The position numbers and the translations under genes are program-made. A stretch of 64,000 nt of DNA from Moritella sp. PE36 (GTDB lineage Bacteria; Pseudomonadota; Gammaproteobacteria; Enterobacterales; Moritellaceae). The DNA is taken from positions 1 through 64,000 of the forward strand of contig NZ_ABCQ01000002.1 of the NCBI RefSeq assembly GCF_000170855.1, read 5' to 3'. Positions 45,163 to 56,726 of the stretch are shown here, in pieces; the first letter of the stretch is position 1; each line of letters opens with the position of its first letter. Below the pieces are notes generated by a model, which saw nothing but the letters and a program-made list of their open reading frames with translations, was not told the DNA's origin and made no database searches.

Positions 45163-46425
45163 TTGGATCAAGAATTAAGGTTAATCATTTCCCAGTGGCT
45201 CGCCGATAGCGATACATTAAACAATGCAGATTCAAACACTTATAACTTAATACTGGTTTTTCTATGTTTAAGTTTGGCTGCTGCCTCATACTTATTGGTA
45301 AAACGTGTTGTCATTAAAGCCATGAAGGTGATGTCGGAGCGCTCTAAAGTAACTTGGGATGATACCTTCGTGGCCCATGGCGTATTAGAGAAGTTTTCCT
45401 TGTTAGTGCCGCTATTGGTCATTGATATTCTATTACCACTGTTTACGGTATTCTCCCCCTTTATTACCGAAGTCTTAGGTCGTCTGCTTAGCGCGATGTT
45501 AGTGATCTTATTTATCCGCGGTGTTTATGCGGTTCTTAATGCCATTGCTGAAATAACAGACAAGCATGAGGCAACACAGCGATTACCGATCACCAGCTTT
45601 CTGCAATTAATTAAGCTTTTTTTATTTTTTGTGACCGCCGTTATTACCATCTCAATTTTGTCCAACCAATCGCCCCTCTACTTCTTAAGTGGCCTTGGTG
45701 TCGCGACTGGTTTCATCATGCTGATATTCAAAGATACCATTTTGGGTTTTGTCGCTGGTATTCAATTAGCCACCAACCAGATGGTGACCAGAGGTGATTG
45801 GATCCAAATGGATAAATACGGCGCTGATGGTACCGTTGAGGAAGTCTCACTAACGACAGTGAAAGTGCGTAACTTTGATAAAACCATTACCATGTTGCCT
45901 GCCTATGCTTTAGTGTCTGACGCCTTCAAAAACTGGCGTGGCATGAGTGAATCGGGCGGCCGTCGTATCAAACGTAGCCTCTTTATTGATATTCAAAGCA
46001 TCGGTTTTTTAACCAAAGATGAGTTACAACGTCTTAGTAAAATTCATTTATTAAAAAACTACCTTGCAGACAAAAGCTTTGATATCAATACCTTCAATCT
46101 AGATTTTAATGAAGATGAACAAGCAGTAAACAGCCGAGGTTTGACCAATATAGGCACATTCCGTGCTTATTTATTAGCGTATTTACAGCTGCATCCAAAA
46201 GTACGTAAAGACATGACGCTATTGGTCAGACAATTAGCACCAACAACACAAGGCATGCCAATCGAGATCTATATCTTTACCGATGAAATTCGCTGGGCGT
46301 TTTATGAAGACATACAAGCCGATATCTTTGACCATATCTTCTCGGTATTACCGGCATTTGGTTTGCAGGCTTTTCAGCAACCAAGTGGCAATGATGTGCA
46401 AGCGCTACGTCCTAAGCAATCTTAA
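45163..46425 (+). CDS. ybdG: MscS-family mechanosensitive channel YbdG (MscM)
   Basis: 420 residues, TTG start with AAGGA seven bases upstream. About five membrane segments, then the MscS pore and beta domain: LSGLGVATGFIMLIFKDTIL, GFVAGIQLATNQMVTRGDWI, KYGADGTVEEVSLTTVKVRN, SDAFKNWRGMSESGGRRIKR. The sequence follows E. coli YbdG (415 residues) closely to the end (RQLAPTTQGMPIEIY, QADIFDHIF). Gives small-conductance tension-gated efflux under hypo-osmotic shock. Confidence 0.92.
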   Translation: MDQELRLIISQWLADSDTLNNADSNTYNLILVFLCLSLAAASYLLVKRVVIKAMKVMSERSKVTWDDTFVAHGVLEKFSLLVPLLVIDILLPLFTVFSPFITEVLGRLLSAMLVILFIRGVYAVLNAIAEITDKHEATQRLPITSFLQLIKLFLFFVTAVITISILSNQSPLYFLSGLGVATGFIMLIFKDTILGFVAGIQLATNQMVTRGDWIQMDKYGADGTVEEVSLTTVKVRNFDKTITMLPAYALVSDAFKNWRGMSESGGRRIKRSLFIDIQSIGFLTKDELQRLSKIHLLKNYLADKSFDINTFNLDFNEDEQAVNSRGLTNIGTFRAYLLAYLQLHPKVRKDMTLLVRQLAPTTQGMPIEIYIFTDEIRWAFYEDIQADIFDHIFSVLPAFGLQAFQQPSGNDVQALRPKQS

Positions 46426-46652
46426 TAGCGAATACCTAAATAACTGAATAACTGATACATCTGAGTTGCTCCTACGTCCAAACATTTTAACGTTAGATTA
46501 AGCCCAACCAAAAATGGTTTTAAATAAATCAGCCTGTTCTAGCCAAAAAAGAGTAGTTTTCTGGTTTTATTAAGCCAGAACACCTTTCTTTTTATATCCG
46601 TTTTTATTATATTGCTAAGTTCTCCTAATCAACCGTAAGCTATTCAATACAA

Positions 46653-49184
<2,532 letters not shown>

Positions 49185-49220
49185 TATCTCAGCCCCTTAA
49201 TAACTGAAATATTACAGATG

Positions 49221-49253
49221 TGTAAAAGGTGAGCACCAGGCTCACCTTTTACA
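49221..49253. terminator. Bidirectional terminator
   Basis: TGTAAAAGGTGAG/CTCACCTTTTACA, 13-bp perfect stem plus an inner C-G pair. Between the convergent ends of the GGDEF-EAL gene and the lipoprotein gene. Confidence 0.8.
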
Positions 49254-49265
49254 TTTATGCTGACG

Positions 49266-49301
49266 TATTTCTATTTCTATTTCTATTTCTATTTCTATTT
49301 C
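49266..49301. repeat. Six tandem TATTTC hexamers
   Basis: Perfect 6-bp repeat, six copies, 5 bp from the stop of the lipoprotein gene at 49307 (its 3' side). Confidence 0.95.
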
Positions 49302-49306
49302 AGTAT

Positions 49307-49855
49307 TTAAATACGATGCGCTTTCTTAAACTCCGCCATTAATGCCTCTGGACGTTGTTTTTTATTGTTACTATTTAGTACGTAAATGACTGTTTTACCG
49401 TCAGGACCAGCGCCAATATCACTGAAACGTAATGCAGCTTCGCCAGAGTCACGCGTTAATTTCATATCCGCCCATGAACTAAATACATAGTAACGGTTGT
49501 CCATGAACATTTCGCCATAGAAAGGTCCTGTTACATCACGCTTACCTTGATATAGATCGACATGTTTGACGCCATCCAGTTTCTTTTTCTGCTCGCCTGT
49601 TAACGCAAATTTAAGCGTTTCGCCGTGCGGACCAGCACCGATAAATGCTTTAAAATAAGCGGTATGACCTAATTGCATGAAATCTTGATACAGGTCGAAA
49701 TCGCTAAACAAATAAATACGGCCACCTTTGTGTACTTCAAAGAATTGTTCAGTTTGTGCATTTGCAACCTGAGCAGCAGATGTTGTTGAAGCTGTTTCAG
49801 ACGTAGCACAACCGCCAAGTAAAATAGCCATAGTGAGTACAAGCGTTTTTTTCAT
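49307..49855 (-). CDS. Lipoprotein with duplicated YHS-like domain
   Basis: 182 residues. Signal and lipobox KTLVLTMAILLGGC. After an Ala/Thr/Ser linker come two similar modules of about 60 residues: GGRIYLFSDFDLYQDFMQLG...FIGAGPHGETLKFAL and NRYYVFSSWADMKLTRDSGE...DIGAGPDGKTVIYVL. Each has an aromatic strand, a short helix and a GAGPxGxT turn, as in YHS-type modules (which here lack obvious metal cysteines). Function unknown. Confidence 0.75.
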   Translation of the reverse strand: MKKTLVLTMAILLGGCATSETASTTSAAQVANAQTEQFFEVHKGGRIYLFSDFDLYQDFMQLGHTAYFKAFIGAGPHGETLKFALTGEQKKKLDGVKHVDLYQGKRDVTGPFYGEMFMDNRYYVFSSWADMKLTRDSGEAALRFSDIGAGPDGKTVIYVLNSNNKKQRPEALMAEFKKAHRI

Positions 49856-49973
49856 TCTGGGATCCTTCCAATATAATAATTTTACATCAATTAAGAGGAT
49901 GATATTAAGGCTTGTTAGTGACTAAGGTATTGCAGTTTTTTGACAGTAAGATGACAGGACACAGGCATAAAAA

Positions 49974-50017
49974 AACGCGCTAACCCTGTATCCATTAGAT
50001 AACAAGATTAGCGCGTT
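49974..50017 (-). terminator. Terminator of rnm-yciO-scpAB-rluB cluster
   Basis: AACGCGCTAA/TTAGCGCGTT stem on a 24-base loop; minus strand continues with seven U. 52 bp after the rluB stop. Confidence 0.8.
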
Positions 50018-50068
50018 AGCAGTAAAGTTTATTCTGTTATAACCAAAGCATTGTACTTAAACGTGTAA

Positions 50069-51076
50069 TTAGATACGAGTACGTTTTTTCGCTTTAGGGC
50101 CGCGCTGCTGTTTAGCTGGGCCTTTCTTACCTCTATGGAGCGGGATACCAGAACCTGTAGGCTTAGTACGACTTTTACCACGCGATTCAGTGGTTTCTTC
50201 GATTTCTTTACCCAATCGACCGCTTCTCGTCGGCTTTTGACGTGCGTCATTATTTTTCAATGAACGACGGATACGGCCTTGACGGATACGTGTTTCTTTA
50301 CGCTCTAAGCTACGCGCTGTTGTTTCTGGTGGTAATGAAACAAGAGTACGTAAATAGTTGATTTCTTCAAGTGCTAACTCTGACCAACCGCCACGTGGTA
50401 AACGGCGATCAAGTACTAAAGAACCATAACGGATACGGATAAGACGGCTTACCTGAATACCTTGAGATTCCCATAAACGACGTACTTCACGGTTACGACC
50501 TTCACTCAATAATACGTTGTACCATTGGTTAAGACCTTCGCCGCCAGTTCCCTCTGCAACACCTTTAATCTTTTGGAATTTGGCAGGACCATCTTCTAAT
50601 TCAACACCCATACGCAGGTTTTGAATAATTTTTGGTGTTACTTCACCAAAGATACGACAAGAGTATTCACGCTCTACTTCGTGACTAGGGTGCATTAGAC
50701 GGTTTGCTAGCTCACCATCTGTGGTAAATAATAATAGACCCGATGTATTGATATCAAGACGACCAATCGCGATCCAACGTCCACTCTTAAGTGGCGGTAG
50801 ACGATCAAATACAGTCTTACGACCTTCTGGATCTTTACGCGTACATAACTCACCTTCAGGTTTATGGTATGCAAGAATACGACATACAGCGTCTTCTTCC
50901 TTGACTACACTTACCGGATTACCGTCGAGACGTATTCTATCCACTTCTTCAACACGGGTACCCAATGTAACCATTTCACCATTAACGCTGACACGGCCTT
51001 CTGCGATCACAGCTTCCATCTCACGACGGGAACCTAAACCAGCACGTGCTAGTACTTTCTGTAGCTTTTCACTCAT
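50069..51076 (-). CDS. rluB: 23S rRNA pseudouridine synthase RluB
   Basis: 335 residues. N-terminal S4 RNA-binding domain ([20 protein letters not shown]) and RsuA-type synthase domain with the catalytic Asp in [20 protein letters not shown]. Isomerises U2605 in the peptidyl-transferase region of 23S rRNA. A basic, Lys/Arg-rich tail of about 90 residues follows ([20 protein letters not shown]), as is usual for RluB. Last gene after scpB, 91 bp downstream. Confidence 0.93.
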   Translation of the reverse strand: MSEKLQKVLARAGLGSRREMEAVIAEGRVSVNGEMVTLGTRVEEVDRIRLDGNPVSVVKEEDAVCRILAYHKPEGELCTRKDPEGRKTVFDRLPPLKSGRWIAIGRLDINTSGLLLFTTDGELANRLMHPSHEVEREYSCRIFGEVTPKIIQNLRMGVELEDGPAKFQKIKGVAEGTGGEGLNQWYNVLLSEGRNREVRRLWESQGIQVSRLIRIRYGSLVLDRRLPRGGWSELALEEINYLRTLVSLPPETTARSLERKETRIRQGRIRRSLKNNDARQKPTRSGRLGKEIEETTESRGKSRTKPTGSGIPLHRGKKGPAKQQRGPKAKKRTRI

Positions 51077-51167
51077 CAGTTTTCCTAAATATTAAGTTAC
51101 GATCTTATTTCGCAATTATAAAATGTTGTATGTATTAGATATCTAACAATGTCCTTTGTTGAACCCG

Positions 51168-51746
51168 TTAAATATCTAACAATGTTTCTTCGTCCATGGC
51201 GGCTAATTTAGCCAATAACGCTTCGTCCAATGGGGGTAACTCTTGGATACTTTTAATACCAAAGTAATCCAAGAATTGGGTCGTTGTCGCATACAAAGCC
51301 GGTCTACCCGGTACTTCTTTGCGGCCAATCACTTTGATCCATTCACGCTCTTCAAGCATATGGATCGTTTGACTGCTCACAGCGACCCCACGAACTGCTT
51401 CAATGTCACCCCGACTCACGGGTTGACGATAAGCAATCAGTGCTAATGTTTCTAATGTCGCGCGCGAATATTTCGCCGGTTTATCTTGCAACATACGCTG
51501 CAGCCAAGGCGTTAAATGAGAACGCGCTTGAAAGCGATAACCACTGGCTACTTCCACCAGTTCGATACCTTTATCATGATAATCGGCGCTTATTTCGCTA
51601 ATATAGGCGGTCACTTGCTGACGGCTTAAATCTTCGTCGGCAAGCACATCACGGCATAAAGCCGCTAATGATAACGGTTTCTTGGCAACAAAAATAGCTG
51701 CTTCAATAATCTGTTTATAAGGTGTTGTATTCACACTCTGATCCAT
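51168..51746 (-). CDS. scpB: Segregation and condensation protein ScpB
   Basis: 192 residues, two winged-helix domains: KQIIEAAIFVAKKPLSLAAL near the start and the conserved ALIAYRQPVSRGDIEAVRGV with GRPALYATTTQFLDYFGI. Dimerises and binds ScpA in the bacterial SMC/condensin complex. Starts 2 bp after scpA, so coupled translation is likely. Confidence 0.94.
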   Translation of the reverse strand: MDQSVNTTPYKQIIEAAIFVAKKPLSLAALCRDVLADEDLSRQQVTAYISEISADYHDKGIELVEVASGYRFQARSHLTPWLQRMLQDKPAKYSRATLETLALIAYRQPVSRGDIEAVRGVAVSSQTIHMLEEREWIKVIGRKEVPGRPALYATTTQFLDYFGIKSIQELPPLDEALLAKLAAMDEETLLDI

Positions 51747-51748
51747 AC

Positions 51749-52534
51749 TTATTCGGCTAAACTTAAGTATATCTCACCCAAAGGATTATTCTGGATAAGG
51801 CTAATTAAAGACTCTTTAAGTAACTCAAGGATCGCCAGAAAACTCACCACAATACCGCGTCGACCTTCTTTAGGATCGAGCACTTGATAGAAGGTTCGCA
51901 CTTTACCATCTTGCAGTAATGCCAATATATGGGTCATCTTTTCACGCGTGGTTAATACTTCACGTTGGATCTGATGATGCTCGAAGTGTTCTGCTTTCTT
52001 CAGCAATTTTTGCAGATTATACGCCAAGTCTCGCAGAGATACTTCAGCTAATAACGGTGTAGTAGTAATATTTTCTGGCAGCTGTGCGTTAGCAACAAAA
52101 ATATCGCGCTGGATCCTTGGATGCAGGTCCAAATCTTCTGCCGCATTCTTAAATATTTCGTATTCTTGTAACTGTCTGATCAGCACTAAACGTGGATCTT
52201 CGAGTTCTTCTTCTGCCACCACTAATTTAGGCAGTAGCAAACGCGACTTGATTTCCGCGAGCAAGGCCGCCATCACCAAATACTCACCGGCAAGTTCAAT
52301 TTTCAACGTGGTCATTAGATCCACGTATTCCATATATTGCGCGGTAATTTGTTGCATCGGTAACTGCAGAATATCGAGTTTTTGCTTTTTAATTAAATAC
52401 AGCAATAAATCTAATGGTCCTTCAAATGCGTCTAAGAATACACTCAGCGCATCTGGCGGAATAAACAAATCCTTGGGAACTTTACGTAATAACTCGCCAT
52501 TAACCTTGGCAATCGCAGCGCTAGACTCTACCAC
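51749..52534 (-). CDS. scpA: Segregation and condensation protein ScpA
   Basis: 261 residues, GTG start 3 bp after the yciO stop. Kleisin family: DAFEGPLDLLLYLIKKQKLD at the N-terminal helical domain and MAALLAEIKSRLLLPK, with a C-terminal winged helix (VVSFLAILELLKESLISLIQ). Bridges SMC heads with ScpB. Co-occurrence with ScpB and an SMC protein (elsewhere) is expected in species lacking MukBEF, but Vibrio-like species may have both. Confidence 0.94.
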   Translation of the reverse strand: MVESSAAIAKVNGELLRKVPKDLFIPPDALSVFLDAFEGPLDLLLYLIKKQKLDILQLPMQQITAQYMEYVDLMTTLKIELAGEYLVMAALLAEIKSRLLLPKLVVAEEELEDPRLVLIRQLQEYEIFKNAAEDLDLHPRIQRDIFVANAQLPENITTTPLLAEVSLRDLAYNLQKLLKKAEHFEHHQIQREVLTTREKMTHILALLQDGKVRTFYQVLDPKEGRRGIVVSFLAILELLKESLISLIQNNPLGEIYLSLAE

Positions 52535-52537
52535 TGG

Positions 52538-53158
52538 TTAAGCAAACGAGGATGCATCACCGGCACCTTGACGAACAATAACAGCATCACCTTCAGAATA
52601 ATCCACAACCGTTGTTACTTGCTCACCTAAGTAGCCGCCATTGATAATCAGCTCGACTTGGTTTTCAAGTTGGTCACGGATCGCTTCCGGATCAAATTCA
52701 GCGCCTTCATTACCCGGTAAGATTAACGACGTCGACATCATAGGTTCACCTAACGCTTCGAGTATTGCTAATGCAATCGTATTGTCAGGCACACGAATAC
52801 CGATGGTTTTACGCTTCGGATTCATTAAACGTCGTGGCACTTCTTTCGTGCCTTTAAAAATAAACGTAAATGGACCTGGGGTATTATTTTTAAGCGCGCG
52901 GTAAGCCTGGTTCTCAACACGTGCGTATAACGACAATTCTGATAGATCACGGCACAACAAGGTAAAATTATGATCTTTATCTAACTTACGGATCTTACAA
53001 ATACGCTCTAATGCGTTTTTGTCACCAAGATGACAACCTAGCGCATAGCCAGAATCGGTGGGATAAATGATCACACCACCATCACGTAAAATAGCAACGG
53101 CCTGACTGATTAAACGCGCTTGCGGATTATCAGGATGCACGTAAAAAAATTGACTCAT
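52538..53158 (-). CDS. yciO: YciO/Sua5/YrdC-family protein
   Basis: 206 residues, YrdC-like fold: AVAILRDGGVIIYPTDSGYA, KIRKLDKDHNFTLLCRDLSE, PGPFTFIFKGTKEVPRRLMN, KRKTIGIRVPDN, MMSTSLILPG. Equal in length and position to E. coli YciO (206, between rnm and the rluB region). Related to the TsaC step of tRNA t6A synthesis, but YciO itself has no settled role. Confidence 0.92.
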   Translation of the reverse strand: MSQFFYVHPDNPQARLISQAVAILRDGGVIIYPTDSGYALGCHLGDKNALERICKIRKLDKDHNFTLLCRDLSELSLYARVENQAYRALKNNTPGPFTFIFKGTKEVPRRLMNPKRKTIGIRVPDNTIALAILEALGEPMMSTSLILPGNEGAEFDPEAIRDQLENQVELIINGGYLGEQVTTVVDYSEGDAVIVRQGAGDASSFA

Positions 53159-53258
53159 AATAATGATTCCTTAACTGTTTATGACCCTTGCTGATACTGC
53201 TTAACTATTATTTAGCCATTCTAGCTCATACTTGTTTAGTTTGAGCTCCTCGCGCCAC

Positions 53259-54131
53259 TTAAGCATTTTGCTCGGCAGTGGCGACTGGTTTCGCATCGGC
53301 TTCAAGCCAAGACGACCACACTGGGGTACAATCTTTGGGGATATATAAATTGCGGCCTAGCTCAGTCCAGCTACTTGGTCGATGAAAATCAGAACCAACA
53401 GAGCCAGCTAAATTATAATCGCGACCATAACTGGCCAACAGGGTGCGCTCGGTAATACCTTGTTGTGGCTGTCCCACTTCGAGGGCATCACCACCCGCTT
53501 CTTCGAAGGCCGCTAATAATCTTTTAATCCATTTAGTTGACAGTTTATACTGCAGCGGATGAGCCAGTACAGCTTGCCCACCAGATTGATGTATTATTTC
53601 TATTGTTTGCTCAATTGTTGCCCAGTTGGGTGGCACATAACCAGTTTTCCCCTTCGCTAAGAAACGTTTAAATACATTTTGAAAGGTATTCTCAACACCT
53701 TGCTCAACCAAGTATTGGGCAAAGTGACTACGCGTGATACTGGCATCCCCAGCAAGCGCTTTAGCGCCTTCATAGGCACCAGTAATACGCGCTTTCGCTA
53801 AACGATTACCCATTTCAACCGCGCGTTCTTCACGCTTACTACGCTGTTCAGCTAAAAATGCTTGCAGTTCCGGATTAGCGAGGTCAACATTTAGGCCAAC
53901 TACATGAATTTCATGGTTTTGCCAGTTAGTTGAAACTTCAACACCATTGATCAAAGTAATAGGCAATGCATGCGCGGCAATCGTGTCATGCGCTTCTTGT
54001 AAGCCATTAGTGGTGTCGTGATCGGTAATAGCGAACACATCAACACGATGTTCAACCGCGCGTTGGACTAATTCAGCTGGACTTAGAGAGCCGTCAGAGG
54101 CTGTGGTATGAGAATGTAGATCGTAAATCAT
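53259..54131 (-). CDS. rnm: PHP-domain 5'-3' exoribonuclease RNase AM (YciV)
   Basis: 290 residues from the ATG at 54131 (MIYDLHSHTTASDGSLSP); the frame is open to 54185 but the usual start is here (E. coli 293). PHP motifs: DLHSHTTASDG, FAITDHDTTNG, GVEVSTNW, VLAHPLQYKL, GSDFH. In E. coli it matures rRNA 5' ends and hydrolyses 3',5'-bisnucleotides. Divergent from trpL with a 162-bp spacer, as in enterics. Confidence 0.92.
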   Translation of the reverse strand: MIYDLHSHTTASDGSLSPAELVQRAVEHRVDVFAITDHDTTNGLQEAHDTIAAHALPITLINGVEVSTNWQNHEIHVVGLNVDLANPELQAFLAEQRSKREERAVEMGNRLAKARITGAYEGAKALAGDASITRSHFAQYLVEQGVENTFQNVFKRFLAKGKTGYVPPNWATIEQTIEIIHQSGGQAVLAHPLQYKLSTKWIKRLLAAFEEAGGDALEVGQPQQGITERTLLASYGRDYNLAGSVGSDFHRPSSWTELGRNLYIPKDCTPVWSSWLEADAKPVATAEQNA

Positions 54132-54229
54132 AAAATAGAGTATATCCAGCGATAAAAAGTCAAAAAAGGCACAATAAGGCCCCATTATAAGTTTTATTTA
54201 ACAATTTCACACAAAAATTAATAAATGTA

Positions 54230-54271
54230 TTGACAGTAATAGCCCTAACCGCCTAAGTTTAACCTACTTAG
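54230..54271 (+). promoter_or_regulatory. trp promoter with candidate TrpR operator
   Basis: TTGACA at 54230-54235 and TAAGTT at 54254-54259 (18-bp spacer) make a plausible promoter. The dyad CTAAGT (54253-54258)/ACTTAG (54266-54271) overlaps the -10 box, as the trp operator does in E. coli, with central similarity to GTTAAC. TrpR assignment is inference. Confidence 0.5.
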
Positions 54272-54293
54272 ATAACTTTATGGCTCAAACGCA

Positions 54294-54347
54294 ATGCAAA
54301 ATATTACAAACCAAACAATCAGTTGGTGGTGGCACATCCCTCTCTAA
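54294..54347 (+). CDS. trpL: trp operon leader peptide TrpL
   Basis: 17 codons, MQNITNQTISWWWHIPL, with three consecutive Trp codons (TGG at 54324-54332) placed before the attenuator. Ribosome stalling at these codons in low tryptophan would favour the antiterminator. Too short for gene finders; recognised from the Trp run and the downstream hairpins. Confidence 0.93.
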   Translation: MQNITNQTISWWWHIPL

Positions 54348-54438
54348 ACGGGCATGTGATTTTGTGATATCTGCAGTAAATGTAAATCTACAAAAAATAA
54401 TAAACATTAAAGCCCGTTTCATTGAAACGGGCTTTTTT
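54346..54438 (+). promoter_or_regulatory. trp attenuator
   Basis: Terminator 3:4: AAAGCCCGTTTC (54409-54420) pairs exactly with GAAACGGGCTTT (54424-54435), followed by a T-run. Antiterminator 2:3: AAACGGGC (54346-54353), overlapping the trpL stop, is complementary to GCCCGTTT at 54412-54419. The mutually exclusive pairings are those expected for a Trp-responsive attenuator. Confidence 0.93.
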
Positions 54439-54475
54439 ATTGGAAATTTAGACACTCTAAAGCAAGGAAAGTGCG

Positions 54476-56107
54476 ATGACGCAACTATTAGCGCCAGGTA
54501 AATTACATTCGATTCAGCAAGATTGTCCGCACATTGACGATCCCCTTGCGTTTTATCGCCACATGTATCACCCCAGTGGTAACAGCCTATTATTAGAATC
54601 GGCTGATATCGTCACCAAGACCGCTCTGCAAAGTTTAATCTTGCTCGATGCCGCCGTTAAGATCGCCTGTTTTGGCCGCACGGTTGAATTCACCGCATTA
54701 ACCCTGAACGGTGAAAACCTGCTGCCTTTCTTAGCCGATGAGTTTAAAGCTCAACTTGGCAACGATGCGATTACCGCTCTGAGTCATCACAAATTAGCAT
54801 TAACCTTTGCGCCGACTGACGATAGCTTGGATGAAGATTCACGTTTACAGTCATCATCACCATTCGATGCCCTGCGGACCATTATCAAGCGTGTCATTCC
54901 AGAAACACCGTTTCATGAAGCATTATTCCTCGGTGGCTGTTTTGCCTATGACATGATTGCCAGTGTTGAAGAGTTACCCAGTGTGCCGGATGGCGCCAAT
55001 ATCTGTCCTGATTTTGTATTCTATATTGCCGAAACGTTAATTGTGATTGATCGTCAAACCCAACAATCGAAATTAATCGGTAGTGTCTTTGGTGGCGAGC
55101 ACTTTGCCACTGCACTTAACCAAATCCAAGCAAAATTAGCCCGTATCCAAACGGAGTGCACAACGGTATTAACGGCAACGCCAGAGTCTAAAGCCGCAGC
55201 GCTAACAATCAAGGTTGATATCAGCGACAGTGAGTTCTGCGCGACAGTTGAATATTTAAAAGACTACATCCGTAAAGGTGACATTTTCCAAGTGGTACCG
55301 TCACGTTGCTTTAGCTTACCTTGCCCAGATTCGTTAGCCGCTTATGCCAAACTAAAACAAACCAACGCCAGTCCGTACATGTTCTATCTGAACGATTCTG
55401 ACTTTGTGTTATTTGGCGCATCGCCAGAAAGTGCATTGAAATATGATGCGCAAACCAATGACGTTGAGATTTATCCGATTGCCGGTACTCGCCGTCGTGG
55501 TTTCCGTGCCGATGGTTCGATTTGCCCCGACTTAGATGGCCGTATCGAATTAGAATTGCGCCAAGACAAGAAAGAAACAGCCGAGCACATCATGCTGGTT
55601 GATTTGGCGCGTAATGACGTAGCCCGTATCAGTCAGCCCGGTACACGTTATGTCGCTAACCTATTAAATGTTGATCGTTACAGCTACGTGATGCACTTAG
55701 TGTCTCGTGTAAAAGGTAAACTACGTAACGACCTTGATGCCCTGCATGCATACCAAGCGTGCATGAACATGGGGACGTTAGTTGGCGCACCGAAGATCCG
55801 TGCCGCTGAACTGGTTCGTCAAGTAGAGCAACAACGCCGTGGTAGTTATGGCGGTGCCGTTGGTTACCTAACGGGTGATGGCACCATGGATACCTGTATT
55901 GTTATTCGCTCTGCATTTGTTAAAGATGGCACTGCCTATGTACAAGCTGGTGCAGGTGTAGTTTACGATTCAAACCCACAAGCCGAAGCCGAAGAAACCC
56001 GCAGTAAAGCAGCCGCGGTATTAAATGCCGTAGCCCTCGCACAAGGTTCATCATTAGCTGCCATCATGAAAGCAGAAGCTAACTCAACAACTAACAACGC
56101 TAAGTAA
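54476..56107 (+). CDS. trpE: Anthranilate synthase component I TrpE
   Basis: 543 residues. Chorismate-binding enzyme making anthranilate with TrpG. The LLES feedback motif for tryptophan binding is present near residue 40 (SLLLESADI); catalytic-domain motifs include [29 protein letters not shown] and [25 protein letters not shown], and [18 protein letters not shown]. First structural gene, AAGGAA ribosome site, 37 bp after the attenuator; followed 10 bp later by trpG. Confidence 0.97.
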   Translation: MTQLLAPGKLHSIQQDCPHIDDPLAFYRHMYHPSGNSLLLESADIVTKTALQSLILLDAAVKIACFGRTVEFTALTLNGENLLPFLADEFKAQLGNDAITALSHHKLALTFAPTDDSLDEDSRLQSSSPFDALRTIIKRVIPETPFHEALFLGGCFAYDMIASVEELPSVPDGANICPDFVFYIAETLIVIDRQTQQSKLIGSVFGGEHFATALNQIQAKLARIQTECTTVLTATPESKAAALTIKVDISDSEFCATVEYLKDYIRKGDIFQVVPSRCFSLPCPDSLAAYAKLKQTNASPYMFYLNDSDFVLFGASPESALKYDAQTNDVEIYPIAGTRRRGFRADGSICPDLDGRIELELRQDKKETAEHIMLVDLARNDVARISQPGTRYVANLLNVDRYSYVMHLVSRVKGKLRNDLDALHAYQACMNMGTLVGAPKIRAAELVRQVEQQRRGSYGGAVGYLTGDGTMDTCIVIRSAFVKDGTAYVQAGAGVVYDSNPQAEAEETRSKAAAVLNAVALAQGSSLAAIMKAEANSTTNNAK

Positions 56108-56117
56108 CGGAGGCAAC

Positions 56118-56723
56118 ATGAGCAACACTTTATTTTTATTAGACAACTTTGACTCTTTTACTTACAACCTAGTAGATCAATTCCGCAGTCTCGGTCATGA
56201 GGTTAAAATTTACCGTAATAGCATCAGTGCACAAGTGATTAAACAGCAAATAGACCAATGTGAGAACGACCCCGTTGTGGTACTTTCACCGGGCCCAGGT
56301 AATCCATCTGAAGCCGGTTGCTTGTTGGAACTTATCCGCTTATGTCGCGGTCAATATCCTATGATTGGCATTTGCTTAGGGCATCAAGCACTGGTACAAC
56401 AGTATGGTGGCACCGTTGGCCGTGCAGAAGAAATCATGCACGGTAAAGCCTCATCGATTAACCATGATGGTCAGTTGATGTTTGCCGGTTTAAGTCAGCC
56501 GTTACCTGTTGCCCGTTATCATTCATTAGTGGCAACCAAAGTACCGAGCAGCTTAACCGTTAATGCCGAATTTAACGGTATGCCAATGGCAATTATTCAA
56601 CCAGAAGATAAAGTAATTGGTTTTCAATTTCATCCAGAATCAATATTAACCAGTGAAGGCGCTGAGCTGTTAAAAAATACCCTAGCATGGGCAACAGCAT
56701 CAGTAACCAGCCCTAAGGAGTAG
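56118..56723 (+). CDS. trpG: Anthranilate synthase component II TrpG (glutamine amidotransferase)
   Basis: 201 residues. Class I amidotransferase with nucleophile Cys in [24 protein letters not shown], and the His-Glu pair in [14 protein letters not shown]. Supplies ammonia to TrpE. Stands alone, not fused to TrpD as in E. coli. GGAGG ribosome site; 3 bp before trpD. Confidence 0.96.
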   Translation: MSNTLFLLDNFDSFTYNLVDQFRSLGHEVKIYRNSISAQVIKQQIDQCENDPVVVLSPGPGNPSEAGCLLELIRLCRGQYPMIGICLGHQALVQQYGGTVGRAEEIMHGKASSINHDGQLMFAGLSQPLPVARYHSLVATKVPSSLTVNAEFNGMPMAIIQPEDKVIGFQFHPESILTSEGAELLKNTLAWATASVTSPKE

Positions 56724-56726
56724 GTC

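Noticed and set aside
46500-46620. Possible hairpin CTGGTTTTATTAAGCCAG after ybdG
   Set aside because: Stem of six pairs with a wobble and no clear poly-U; too weak to call.
54280-54501. 73-codon frame over the trp leader
   Set aside because: It runs through the attenuator into trpE in another frame and has no Trp run; the genuine leader peptide is the 17-codon frame at 54294-54347.
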